Origin: Aestuariivita sp.
GTDB taxonomy: Bacteria; Pseudomonadota; Alphaproteobacteria; Rhodobacterales; Rhodobacteraceae
DNA: 64,000 nt
Reading direction: 5' to 3'
NCBI RefSeq assembly: GCF_021404545.1
Contig: NZ_JAAWWD010000007.1
Location: 1-64,000, forward strand
The position numbers were made by a program, and so were the translations under genes. Each line of letters begins with the position of its first letter. The first letter of the stretch is position 1. This document shows positions 10,328 to 19,943 of the stretch, one piece after another. The notes below the pieces were generated by a model. It was not told the origin of the DNA, did no database searches, and saw only the letters and a list, made by a program, of their open reading frames with translations.

Positions 10328-10403
10328 TCACAGCGCGATCCCCATTGCCTGAGGCGCAAGGCAGGTTAAGCTGGGTGGACCCATTTCGAGACGGATCCAT
10401 TTC

Positions 10404-11732
10404 ATGATGCGCTTGCTTGTCGCCTGCCTGTTTTGCCTGCTGCTGCCCCTGCCCGGCCATGCCCAAGACGAAAGCCAGCCAACCGGCACCATCGCAGTGG
10501 AAGACAGCGCGGTCCAGGATGCCGCCATCGCGGTACGCATCCGCGATATCCTGACCGAGCTGGGAGGCTACAGCGATGTCACGGTCACGGTCACCTCGGG
10601 CATCGTCACCTTTCGGGGCACGACACTCGACACCGCATCTGCCGCACGGCTGAATGAGCTGGCAGGCCGTGTCGAGGGGGTGGTCGCGATCGAGAACGAC
10701 GTGACCGAGACCACGGATGTGGTTGAACGCCTTAACCCTGCGATGGACAGGTTTCGCGCCCGCCTGGCCCAATTCGTGGCCTTCTTGCCGCTGGCTGCGG
10801 TGGCTGTGGCGGCCTTTCTGCTGGTGGTTTTTGCAGGCCTTGTCATCGCGCGGATGCGTCAACCCTGGGACCGGTTGGCGCCCAACGCCTTTATCGCCGA
10901 TATCTACCGCCAGATCCTGAGACTGGCCTTTATGATCGGCGGTCTGGTCGTTGCGCTCGATATTCTTGGGGCGACCGCGCTGCTCTCGACCATTCTCGGG
11001 GCGGCCGGTATTGTCGGGCTGGCCATCGGCTTTGCCGTGCGTGACACGGTTGAAAACTTTATCGCGTCGATCATGCTGTCGATCCGCCAGCCCTTTGCCC
11101 CCAATGACACGGTCGAAATCGAAGGCGATATCGGCAAGGTGATCCGCCTGACCAGCCGTGCCACGATCCTGCTGAGCTTTGACGGCAATCACATCCGCAT
11201 CCCCAACGCGACCGTCTTCAAAAGCCGGATCGTGAACTATTCCCGCAATGATGAGCGGCGGTTCCTGATTGACCTGGGCGTGGCCTATGACACCGATCTG
11301 GCGGCGGCTCAGGCGCTGGCGCTGGACACTGTCAAGGCCCTGCCCTTTACGCTTGAAAGCCCCGAACCCTCGGTCTGGATCGAGGAACTGGGCGACAGTG
11401 CCGTCATTATCAAGGTCGCAGGCTGGATCGCGCAGCACGAAACGAGCTATCTCAAAGCGCGCAGCGAGGCCTGGCGCATGTGCATGGCGGCCTTCGACAC
11501 CGAGGGAATCGTAATGCCGGAAACCACGCTGCGTGTGCTGGGTGTCGGGTCCTATGGCACGGATCAGGAGACCGCTTTTCCTGTGCCCCCTGCCCCGCAA
11601 GCAGAGCCCGACCTGCGACCCCAGGATGTTCAGGCCAGCGACGAAGCGGCCCTTGAACGCATTGTGAATGCCGAGCGCGAAGAACTGAGCGAGGACGATC
11701 TTCTGAACCGTGAAACGCTGCGTCAGGAATAG
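10404..11732 (+). CDS. BON/MscS-type mechanosensitive ion channel protein
   Basis: N-terminal BON-like domain and MscS core GAAGIVGLAIGFAVRDTVENFIASIMLSIRQPF. Confidence 0.9.
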   Translation: MMRLLVACLFCLLLPLPGHAQDESQPTGTIAVEDSAVQDAAIAVRIRDILTELGGYSDVTVTVTSGIVTFRGTTLDTASAARLNELAGRVEGVVAIENDVTETTDVVERLNPAMDRFRARLAQFVAFLPLAAVAVAAFLLVVFAGLVIARMRQPWDRLAPNAFIADIYRQILRLAFMIGGLVVALDILGATALLSTILGAAGIVGLAIGFAVRDTVENFIASIMLSIRQPFAPNDTVEIEGDIGKVIRLTSRATILLSFDGNHIRIPNATVFKSRIVNYSRNDERRFLIDLGVAYDTDLAAAQALALDTVKALPFTLESPEPSVWIEELGDSAVIIKVAGWIAQHETSYLKARSEAWRMCMAAFDTEGIVMPETTLRVLGVGSYGTDQETAFPVPPAPQAEPDLRPQDVQASDEAALERIVNAEREELSEDDLLNRETLRQE

Positions 11733-11810
11733 CGTGAAAATTTGAAGCCCGTTTTCCTCAAAATTGGTCTTGAACAGCACGCCAGAGCGGCGTAATTAGC
11801 CGGTCACTGT

Positions 11811-11885
11811 TGGGATGTAGCCAAGTGGTAAGGCAACTGTTTTTGGTACAGTGTATCGTAGGTTCGAATCCTACCATCCCAGCCA
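11811..11885 (+). tRNA. tRNA-Gln (anticodon TTG), CCA encoded
   Basis: TGGGATG/CATCCCA acceptor stem, anticodon stem ACTGT/ACAGT with loop TTTTGGT, T-arm GGTTCGAATCC, terminal GCCA. Confidence 0.96.
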
Positions 11886-12280
11886 TTTAATTTTACCCAT
11901 AAAATCAAGAACTTAGGCGCCCGGATTTGTTGCACGAGAAGCAATTCTGTGTTACACATCTGCCGCACTCGCCTGGCCGTTTGTGCTGTGAGCATAGCTG
12001 GGGATTCCGATGAGAAAGCAGACTGGCGCATTGCCGCGCCCGCCAGCCAAGCTCCATGCGGCCTCCGCAAAGACAAGCTCCTCGAAATCATCAACTTTTG
12101 AGTGAGTTGAGCCCTGAAAATCGGACACTGACGTAAGCTGCGATTTGTTGTCTGCTGGTCTTCGACGAAAAGGAGATCACAGATCTCGAAACGGAAGACC
12201 CATTCGTCTGAGTTCGGGACCGCCTTGAGACCGGGACGCCACCAGCGCCGTGCGGCCCACGTCATGCCTCGAAAGCTTGC

Positions 12281-12300
12281 AACCCCCTGAACAGGGGGTT
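12281..12300. promoter_or_regulatory. Inverted repeat AACCCCCTGAACAGGGGGTT upstream of the histidine kinase gene
   Basis: Perfect 7-bp arms around TGAACA; no clear T-tract. Confidence 0.5.
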
Positions 12301-12391
12301 TGCAGCTCTCCCGTTGCATTGCATCTGGAAGTGGACTGTGATGGCAACAATGCGTCCTGCGGTCACATGAAATTCAAAAAAAGGCTATTCG

Positions 12392-14293
12392 TTGTTTAGG
12401 TCCCTGCACACGCCCGCCGCCCGTCTTTCCGTTCTCTTTGCTGTTGCTGCGACAGCGATGCTGGTGGTGTGTGGACTGACAATCTATGGGCAGGACCGGC
12501 AACAGAATGTCAGCGGTCTGAGCGCGCTTTGGCAGCAGGATTTCAGGTTCTGGGTGCAAATCCTGACGGGTATGGGTGCATTTTTGATCGCCGCGTGGAT
12601 CTGGGCTTTGAAGCCGCGCAACCCTGATGTGACGCTGTTTGCGCTCAGTGGCTTGGCCACGATGACGTTCACTTTTGCTTACGCGCCGCTTGGGGGTGTT
12701 GGTGTGGTCATGCCGGCCGAGGTTTTGGTGCCACTCTACCGGGTCAACGCGTTGGGGGCATCGCTGTTTGGAATCGTCATGACGGTGCTGTTGCTGCGCT
12801 ATCCCGTGCGCCTGCCCTTTCACCAGGTTTTGACGGCCGCCGCAGTCGTGGGATTTGGTGGCTGGACCGTCGCCGCGCTGCTCGGCCCGGTCGAGGGGCT
12901 GATGATCATACATACCATCACCTTTCTTGAGATGTTATGTATGATCACAGCTGTGATCGGTCAGTACTTCGCCACCCGGCGCTTTCCCAAGGAACGTGCC
13001 ATCGCGATTTGGCTGGGCATTTCCATCATAGTGGGATCTGGCATTTTCATCGCACTGGTGGCCGCACCCATTGCGCTGGGCCTTGCGCCACTGGTGGATG
13101 AGCGGTTCGCCTTCTCATCGTTTCTGCTGGTCTACATTGGGATGGCCGTTGGCTTGACCCGGTACAGGGTGTTCGAGCTTGGCGAATGGGCGTTTTACGT
13201 CCTTTTCTATGTCGCGGGTGCGATCCTGTTGATTACCATAGATATTGCGCTGATCTTTCTTCTGTCATGGGATGCACGCGCCTCGCTCGGGTTGTCGTTA
13301 TTGCTGGTTGCGCTGGTCTATCTGCCGACGCGAGATGTGTTCTGGCGATCGCTGTTCCAGCGCAAACGCATGCAAGAGCATGAGCTGTTTCAGTCCATCT
13401 TCGATGTTGCGTTTGAGCCCGATCGCGACAATCGCAATCTGCGATGGGGGGAGCTGTTCAACACCCTGTTCGAACCGCTTGAGCTGGTTATGGCGGAGAA
13501 TGCCGATCCCCGGCCTGTGATCCGCGATGATGGTGTCACGCTGTTTGTCCCCGCAACCGCGGCGATGCCTGCAATGGTGCTGCGCCACCCCTGGCGTGGC
13601 AGGGGACTGTTCGGACCGCGTCACCTGCGGACAGCGCAGCACCTGGTCGATATCATGTCACGTGCGGAGGAAGGGCGCCGCGCCTATGATCTGGGCGTCG
13701 CAGAAGAGCGGACACGGATCGCGCGCGACATGCACGACAATATCGGCGCCCAGTTGATGAGCGCGCTGCACAGTCCCGCGCTTGAACGCAAGGACTTGAT
13801 GATCGGGCAAACCCTGAGCGATCTAAGAGACATCATCCGTAACGCCACGCGCCCCGGCCTTCCGGTTGAAGAAGCTCTTGCGGATCTGCGTGCCGAAACA
13901 GCCGAGCGGTTCGAACCGACGGGGATCACTTTGAACTGGGAAGCGCAGGGACAGCCAGACACCGCGCTGGCACCTGATCCGGCACACGCATTGCGGTCAC
14001 TGGTGCGTGAGGGGGTGAGCAACATTATCCGCCATTCCTCGGCCAGATCCGCAAGTGTTCACATCGATTACCGCCCGGATCAGATCACTGTTCAAATGAC
14101 CGATGACGGGCGCGGTCTGAGTGAAAACAGCACCGGCACAGGATCGGGATTACAAAGCATGCATGACCGTGTGCGCGCCTTGGATGGCACATTTGAGATC
14201 CGCGATCAGGGAACCGGCACATCCATCACAGCCACATTTCCGCTATCGGGGCAGGTTGCGTCCGGGATCATTGCTGGGCAAGCCGCCGACTAA
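12392..14293 (+). CDS. Membrane sensor histidine kinase (HisKA_3 / NarX-DegS type)
   Basis: Multiple N-terminal TM helices; ERTRIARDMHDNIGAQLMSALHS H-box; HATPase motif DDGRGLSENSTGTGSGLQSMHDRV; TTG start with AAAGG upstream. Confidence 0.88.
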   Translation: MFRSLHTPAARLSVLFAVAATAMLVVCGLTIYGQDRQQNVSGLSALWQQDFRFWVQILTGMGAFLIAAWIWALKPRNPDVTLFALSGLATMTFTFAYAPLGGVGVVMPAEVLVPLYRVNALGASLFGIVMTVLLLRYPVRLPFHQVLTAAAVVGFGGWTVAALLGPVEGLMIIHTITFLEMLCMITAVIGQYFATRRFPKERAIAIWLGISIIVGSGIFIALVAAPIALGLAPLVDERFAFSSFLLVYIGMAVGLTRYRVFELGEWAFYVLFYVAGAILLITIDIALIFLLSWDARASLGLSLLLVALVYLPTRDVFWRSLFQRKRMQEHELFQSIFDVAFEPDRDNRNLRWGELFNTLFEPLELVMAENADPRPVIRDDGVTLFVPATAAMPAMVLRHPWRGRGLFGPRHLRTAQHLVDIMSRAEEGRRAYDLGVAEERTRIARDMHDNIGAQLMSALHSPALERKDLMIGQTLSDLRDIIRNATRPGLPVEEALADLRAETAERFEPTGITLNWEAQGQPDTALAPDPAHALRSLVREGVSNIIRHSSARSASVHIDYRPDQITVQMTDDGRGLSENSTGTGSGLQSMHDRVRALDGTFEIRDQGTGTSITATFPLSGQVASGIIAGQAAD

Positions 14294-14299
14294 ATCCAG

Positions 14300-14956
14300 C
14301 TATGACGGCGTTCCTGGATCCTTCGCCGTCAGCCCCATCTGCGTTGCGTGCCATGACGCCTCGGCCCTGGATGAAATACCCAGCTTGCGGTATATCCCCT
14401 TGATATAGCCAGCAATGGTGCTTTCGGCCAAATCCAATTCATCGGCGACTTCGGCATTTCGCAGACCGCGTGCAATCAGCGACAGCACATCCGTCTCGCG
14501 CTGTGTTAACTGGTGTTCGTTACGGCTGACCGGGCCTGTCAGGCGGAAATGCTGCATAATGCGCCGGGCGATGGGAGGGGACAACGCCGGAATGCCAGCG
14601 CCAATCTGACTGAGCTGCCGGGCCAACACATCTGAGGGGTTTTCTTTCAATAGGTACCCATCTGCCCCCGCAGACAAGGCCGCAACCACGGTTGCATCAT
14701 CGCTCATCACTGTGGTGACCACACAGATGGTCGGCGCACCATGCCCGCGCAGAATGCGCAGAACATCGACGCCCGAACCATCGGGCAGGCCGATATCGAT
14801 GAGCGCGAGATCATAGACTTTTTCCTCCAACATCGCGCGCGCGTCCCGCAGAAATGGGGCGCAATCTATCTGTGCCTCAGGGTATGCAACGACAGCAATG
14901 TCATGCAGCCAGAGCCGGGTCTCTGCGATGTCTTCCACAATCAGGATGTGCTTCAT
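14300..14956 (-). CDS. NarL/FixJ-family response regulator
   Basis: MKHILIVEDIAETRLWL receiver domain, DLALIDIGLPDGSG phospho-acceptor site, LTQRETDVLSLIARGLRNAEVADEL LuxR HTH. Confidence 0.93.
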   Translation of the reverse strand: MKHILIVEDIAETRLWLHDIAVVAYPEAQIDCAPFLRDARAMLEEKVYDLALIDIGLPDGSGVDVLRILRGHGAPTICVVTTVMSDDATVVAALSAGADGYLLKENPSDVLARQLSQIGAGIPALSPPIARRIMQHFRLTGPVSRNEHQLTQRETDVLSLIARGLRNAEVADELDLAESTIAGYIKGIYRKLGISSRAEASWHATQMGLTAKDPGTPS

Positions 14957-15161
14957 AACCGCGCCCGCCTCATGATGTCTGCGCATGTGTCACCGGGTGG
15001 CCGTTCGATAAGAACATGCGATGCGACTCTCGATGAGATGACGGGGTCACACAGACACATTGGTTTCTTACACTCTCGATTTGACGGCCGTGGGCAAGGG
15101 CTTCGGGTTGGGTGCCGCCGCCCCATGGCAAAACACCATAATCAAAATTACTGTCCCGTGG

Positions 15162-15178
15162 CCCCCCTGAACGGGGGG
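15162..15178. promoter_or_regulatory. Inverted repeat CCCCCCTGAACGGGGGG upstream of the surface lipoprotein
   Basis: 6-bp arms around TGAAC; same core as 12281..12300. Confidence 0.5.
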
Positions 15179-15251
15179 CAGACATCTTGGCGAGCAGCTG
15201 AAATACCTTTCTTTCATAACGGGTTAGAAGCCCGCAGGAAAGGGGATTACT

Positions 15252-15962
15252 TTGAAAAAGTCTGCGATTTTGAATATGGGTGTAGTGCTGATTGCCACCA
15301 CTGCACTGTCTGGCTGCCTGGGATCTGACAGCAACGGAGGCGGTGCCACCGCGGCAAGCGGCGGCGGGGGCGGATCATCCGGCGGCGGCACTGTGACATT
15401 TGCCAATTACCAAAGCGAGTTTGATCGTGTGAGCATGACGATCCCGACATCTGACATGCCGACGACACTGAAAGGCAATTATGTTGGCGCGATGCAAGCG
15501 CAAGTCGGAGATGCCTCCGGCAATATTGCGGGCTCACTCGTGGCTGATGTGAACCTTGCCATTGACTGGACCGAAGGGGCGACACCCAACCCGTTTTCCG
15601 GCGGCGCGTCGAATTTCCGCGGCACGACGGATGGCGGCACGACTGTCGAAGCGATCTCGGGCTCGCTCAGCGTCGATCCGAACCTGCCGAGTGCCATCAT
15701 CCGCAACTCAAACACGCTGAACACCGTGGCCGGTCAGGTCACAGTGGACGCAGGGTCGATGACCGTGCCGCTGGCCGGTGATCTGACACTGAACGGTCAA
15801 ACCGCCGAGGCAAACGTTCTATTGGGTGGCGGCTTTTTCGGTTCGGGCGGCACCGCCGCGGCAGGCACCGCTGTGGGTGGATTCAGAGCTGCTGGTACAG
15901 CGCCTTTGTCAGGGATATTCGACGGCTCTATCTCGGGCACCTATTACGTGGAACGGCAATAA
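15252..15962 (+). CDS. TbpB-like (Slam-cargo-type) surface lipoprotein
   Basis: Lipobox TALSGC, Gly/Ser-rich linker, C-terminal barrel-type GGGFFGSGGTAAAGTAVGGFRAAG; next to a DUF560-type barrel gene. Confidence 0.75.
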   Translation: MKKSAILNMGVVLIATTALSGCLGSDSNGGGATAASGGGGGSSGGGTVTFANYQSEFDRVSMTIPTSDMPTTLKGNYVGAMQAQVGDASGNIAGSLVADVNLAIDWTEGATPNPFSGGASNFRGTTDGGTTVEAISGSLSVDPNLPSAIIRNSNTLNTVAGQVTVDAGSMTVPLAGDLTLNGQTAEANVLLGGGFFGSGGTAAAGTAVGGFRAAGTAPLSGIFDGSISGTYYVERQ

Positions 15963-16055
15963 ACCCGCGCATTTCATTACCTAATCTATTGATTGGCCTC
16001 TGCCCACGGACAACCGATCCCGATTGGTGGTCCGTGGGACATTGACAAAGGTATC

Positions 16056-17342
16056 GTGACCATTTCCCGGATCTTGATCGTCCTGCTATGCTTTTTCTGG
16101 TCTTCTACGGCCTGGGCGAGCCCGCTTAACACGGCAGAAGCGCTGATCGAACATCAAGACACCCAGCAAGCCATCGCTCTCTTGGAAGATTATACACCTG
16201 CCAGCGTCGCTGAGCAGGAACGTCGGCTTTGGGCATTGGCTGTGGCTTACGGTCGAGAGCAGCGCCCGCGAAAGGCGCTTCCGGTTCTGGAAAAGCTGGT
16301 GTCGCTTAATCCACGCAGTGCCACCTACAGGCTGGAACTGGCCTCGGCATTGATGGCTGCCGAACAGGATGACCGCGCGCATTACCATTTCAGCCTGTTG
16401 CGCGGATCCGTCGACGATCCCGAGACAGCCGCAGCGCTGGACGCACGGCTTGAGACGCTGAACCGGCGTAAATCCTGGCAGGGTTTTTTCAGCTTTGCTC
16501 TGACACCCGAAACCAATGCGGCGCGGCGCACGGCCGCGGACTCCATCGTGATCGGTGGCCTGCCCATTCTCATCGACCCGGCCGCGCGTGAGCAATCCGC
16601 AACCGGCGTGCGCGTCATACTGGGTGGCGCATTGCTGCCCCGGCTCGGCAAGGACACCCGCGCGCGCATCGGCCTGTCTTTCGACGGGCGGTTCTTCGGG
16701 TCCGACAAAGCGTTCGACGATGTCACAGTGACCGGCCGCCTCGGCCTTGTGACGTTCGGGGACCGGGCACGCCAGATCAGTGCAACCCTTCATACGGCAC
16801 AGCGGTGGATTGATGGAAACCGCTATTCGCTCACCTCGGGCCTGACCCTGCGCTACGGTCAGCTTATCGGACAATCCGGAGCGCTTCTGATGAGCGCGCG
16901 CCTTCAACAGATCGACTATGACCGTCCAGGTCTGCGAACAGCCCGGGAAACTCGGTTGCAGATGCGCTATGCGCATAACCTGTCGCCTCGGTTTCAGCTG
17001 TATGGCAGTGGCTATGTCGAGGACAGATCAACACCAAGTGCCGCCGATGCCGGATCTACTTTGGGTCTCACCGTCGGCACGCAATACCTGTTCACAGGCG
17101 GCTTGCAAATCGGGCTTGAGGTGGAGCGAAGCCGTTTGAGCCGCGATGGTCCCCATCCGTTGTTAGGGATCCGGCGACAGGATGAGAGGTTTTACACAAC
17201 ACTGCGCGTGAGCAATCGCAACTGGCAGGCGCGCGGTTTCACGCCTTTGCTGGAACTCGGATTTGAACGCCAGAACTCGTCGCTAGCCCTCTATGAATAT
17301 GACAACACACGGCTGTCGATTGGCCTCACCCGGGCGTTCTGA
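16056..17342 (+). CDS. Slam-like surface lipoprotein assembly modifier (DUF560: N-terminal TPR, C-terminal outer-membrane beta-barrel)
   Basis: Signal peptide VTISRILIVLLCFFWSSTAWA, TPR-like ALPVLEKLVSLNPRSATYRLELASAL, C-terminal SSLALYEYDNTRLSIGLTRAF ending in an aromatic residue. Confidence 0.82.
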   Translation: MTISRILIVLLCFFWSSTAWASPLNTAEALIEHQDTQQAIALLEDYTPASVAEQERRLWALAVAYGREQRPRKALPVLEKLVSLNPRSATYRLELASALMAAEQDDRAHYHFSLLRGSVDDPETAAALDARLETLNRRKSWQGFFSFALTPETNAARRTAADSIVIGGLPILIDPAAREQSATGVRVILGGALLPRLGKDTRARIGLSFDGRFFGSDKAFDDVTVTGRLGLVTFGDRARQISATLHTAQRWIDGNRYSLTSGLTLRYGQLIGQSGALLMSARLQQIDYDRPGLRTARETRLQMRYAHNLSPRFQLYGSGYVEDRSTPSAADAGSTLGLTVGTQYLFTGGLQIGLEVERSRLSRDGPHPLLGIRRQDERFYTTLRVSNRNWQARGFTPLLELGFERQNSSLALYEYDNTRLSIGLTRAF

Positions 17343-17397
17343 CATTGCCGAGTTTTCGCAGGCGTGCCGGGTTAGGCTTGCATGGCTGCGGGTCAAC

Positions 17398-17764
17398 TCA
17401 CGGCCCAAGAAGTCCGGTTACGGCGAGTGTGCTGGCGGACAGGAAGATTTTTGGGCCTCTGCCATATCGGCTTGCGACGGTGAGGTCATGAACGCCGTCT
17501 GTCTGACAGAAGGGTCGACCCCAATCCTTAAGCCTGTCGAGCATTATCTCGATGCGTTTGCGCCTTTCGCAGCGGCGACTGTCTTACTTCACCGGCGTCT
17601 TGCGCGGCTTTCGACCAGGGCTGCGGGCGCAGACGCGGCGTCTCCAAGAACCATTGCGCGACAGCCGCTATATCGGTCCGCGCCGGGATCATTCCCTCGA
17701 TCGAGCGCGAAGCGACGAGCAGGCTGAGTTCAGGCCCCGCACCAAAGAGATCGCAGAAACGCAC
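17398..17764 (-). pseudogene. IS5-family transposase C-terminal remnant
   Basis: Conceptual minus-strand translation RKPRKTPVK*DSRRCERRKRIEIMLDRLKDWGR..VASRYGRGPKIFLSASTLAVTGLLGP* resembles the IS5 C-terminus RRNRIEIMFGRLKDWRRVATRYDRCPxxFLSAIALA, with an in-frame stop and indel. Confidence 0.75.
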
Positions 17765-18074
17765 GCGGCCTGGGTTTCGGAGCGGGCTCAGACGAGGCGG
17801 TTCAAGATGACAAACCCAAACGCCACATTGCGCGCTCCAATCGGTGATCCGTGAAAGGTTGCAACATCAAAGAATTCTGTAAATTCTTGAATTTAGATGC
17901 TTTTAAGCCAGACTGACATCACGCCACGCACGCATCGACACCCTGAGTGACAAGCGCGCACAGCGCGGTGAACAGACGTGTTTTGAAACCCGCCCCCCAA
18001 GCCCTCATGTGAGCGTCATCGATCCAAACCCGCCCCCGACAGGGCGACCCACACCGAAGACAAGGATATCTCCG

Positions 18075-18329
18075 ATGACACGTTTCGCAATGCCTGCCGC
18101 CGCCCTTCTGATCGCAACCCTCAGCGCCGGCGCCGCCGCTGCCAGCAGCTTCCATTCGGATCGTGGATATGACGACGCACGCAGCTATGCTGTCTCCCAG
18201 TCGGTCGGCGCGGTTGCCAAAGCCGCCACCACCCTCGATCAGCGTGCCGACACATCCAAAGGATCTTTCAAAGGGTTCAACAAGAAATTCGGCTCACCGG
18301 ACCGCAATTTCGAATCCGGCCGTCGCTGA
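18075..18329 (+). CDS. Small secreted hypothetical protein
   Basis: Signal peptide MTRFAMPAAALLIATLSAGAAAA and short hydrophilic mature part. Confidence 0.6.
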   Translation: MTRFAMPAAALLIATLSAGAAAASSFHSDRGYDDARSYAVSQSVGAVAKAATTLDQRADTSKGSFKGFNKKFGSPDRNFESGRR

Positions 18330-18694
18330 TCGCGCAACATCCCCACTCACCGGACAGTTACCCGCGTGCCCGTCCCACGGGCGCGCGGTTTTACGTTGCG
18401 GCAGGGCGGCGGACTTGCCGGTGTTGCTTGCCTGCTCGCCCTGGCAAAGCCTTTGCCGACAGCCATCGCGAACCGAGCCGCCCGGGCAGCAGAGGCGCGG
18501 CGCAACGATCGTGAAAGATTGAGTTTTCCGATCGTCGCGCACCTTGTCCGCCTATGCGATACTGTGGACGGATCAAACCCATCGCATCTCAGCGCAGGAT
18601 CGCGCCCCGTGATCGCGCATGCAGCGCGAAAGCCAAAGACCTGTTCGGCCCGGATCGCATGCCTGTGGCATGGACAGCCGGTCAGGCCACCCGA

Positions 18695-19792
18695 TCATGT
18701 GTTGAACAGGAAATGCAGCACGTCGCCATCCTGCACCACATAGGCTTTGCCCTCGGCCCGCATCTTGCCCGCCTCCTTGGCCGGTTGCTCGCCCCCCAGC
18801 GTGACGTAATCGTCATAGGCAATCGTTTCGGCCCGGATGAAGCCTTTCTCGAAATCGCCATGGATCACGCCGGCGGCTTGTGGTGCGGTGGCGCCAGCCG
18901 GGATCGTCCAGGCCCGCGCCTCTTTCGGTCCGGCCGTGAAATAGGTTTGCAGATCCAAAAGCGCATAGCCTGCCCGGATCAAGCGGTCGAGCCCCGGCTC
19001 GGCCAGTCCCATTTCCTCCAGAAACATCGCTGCCTCATCCGGTTCAAGCTGCGCCAGCTCTTCCTCGATCTGCGCGCTGATGATGACATGGGCATTGCCC
19101 TCGGCCGCGGCCATCTCGGCCACTGCGGCGGAATGCGCATTGCCTTGCGCGGCCTCTGCCTCCGAGACGTTGCAGACATAAAGCACTGGCTTGGTGGTCA
19201 GAAGCTGGAGCAGGCCCCAGGCCTTGGCATCCTCGGGATCCACTTCCACGGTGCGCGCGGGCTTGCCGTCTTCCAGCGCGGTCTTGGCGGCTTCCATCAA
19301 GCGCTGTTGCTGGACGGCCTCCTTGTCGCCACCGCGCACCTTGCGCACGATGTTCTGGAGGCGTTTTTCGATGGATTCCAGATCGGCCAGCATCAACTCG
19401 GTCTCGATCGTTTCGGCATCGGCCACCGGATCGACCCGCCCCTCGACATGCGTGACGTCGCCATCCTCGAAACAGCGCAGCACATGGGCAACGGCATCCA
19501 CCTCGCGGATATTGGCCAGAAACTGGTTGCCCAGCCCCTCCCCTTTGGAGGCGCCTTTGACCAGCCCGGCAATATCGACAAAGGTCATCCGCGTGGGAAT
19601 GATCTGCTTGGATCCCGCGATCTCCGCCAGCCGGTCCAGCCGGTGGTCGGGCACGGACACCTCGCCCACATTGGGCTCGATCGTGCAGAACGGGAAATTC
19701 GCGGCCTGTGCCGCGGCGGTCCGTGTCAGCGCATTGAACAAGGTGGACTTGCCCACATTGGGCAGCCCGACAATCCCCATCTTGAAACCCAT
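18695..19792 (-). CDS. ychF: Redox-regulated ATPase YchF (Obg-like)
   Basis: [55 protein letters not shown] domain end [10 protein letters not shown]. Confidence 0.97.
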   Translation of the reverse strand: MGFKMGIVGLPNVGKSTLFNALTRTAAAQAANFPFCTIEPNVGEVSVPDHRLDRLAEIAGSKQIIPTRMTFVDIAGLVKGASKGEGLGNQFLANIREVDAVAHVLRCFEDGDVTHVEGRVDPVADAETIETELMLADLESIEKRLQNIVRKVRGGDKEAVQQQRLMEAAKTALEDGKPARTVEVDPEDAKAWGLLQLLTTKPVLYVCNVSEAEAAQGNAHSAAVAEMAAAEGNAHVIISAQIEEELAQLEPDEAAMFLEEMGLAEPGLDRLIRAGYALLDLQTYFTAGPKEARAWTIPAGATAPQAAGVIHGDFEKGFIRAETIAYDDYVTLGGEQPAKEAGKMRAEGKAYVVQDGDVLHFLFNT

Positions 19793-19867
19793 TCGCAGCC
19801 CTTTCGCTCTGATCCGATCCGCGACGCGCTTCTATCAGCCCTGCGGCGGGGCGCAAGCCGGGCCATC

Positions 19868-19886
19868 CACCCCCTGGATCGGGGTG
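19868..19886. promoter_or_regulatory. Inverted repeat CACCCCCTGGATCGGGGTG upstream of the PagL-like gene
   Basis: 6-bp arms CACCCC/GGGGTG; related to the TGAAC-centred repeats. Confidence 0.4.
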
Positions 19887-19943
19887 TTGCACCTCGCCAT
19901 CCAAGGGACCATACTGACCCTCTTTGGATGATCGACCGCTATT

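Noticed and set aside
11804-12319. Minus-strand ORF ending WDGRIRTYDTLYQKQLPYHLATSQQ
   Set aside because: Its end is the antisense translation of tRNA-Gln, a well-known spurious peptide; the rest has no recognisable domain
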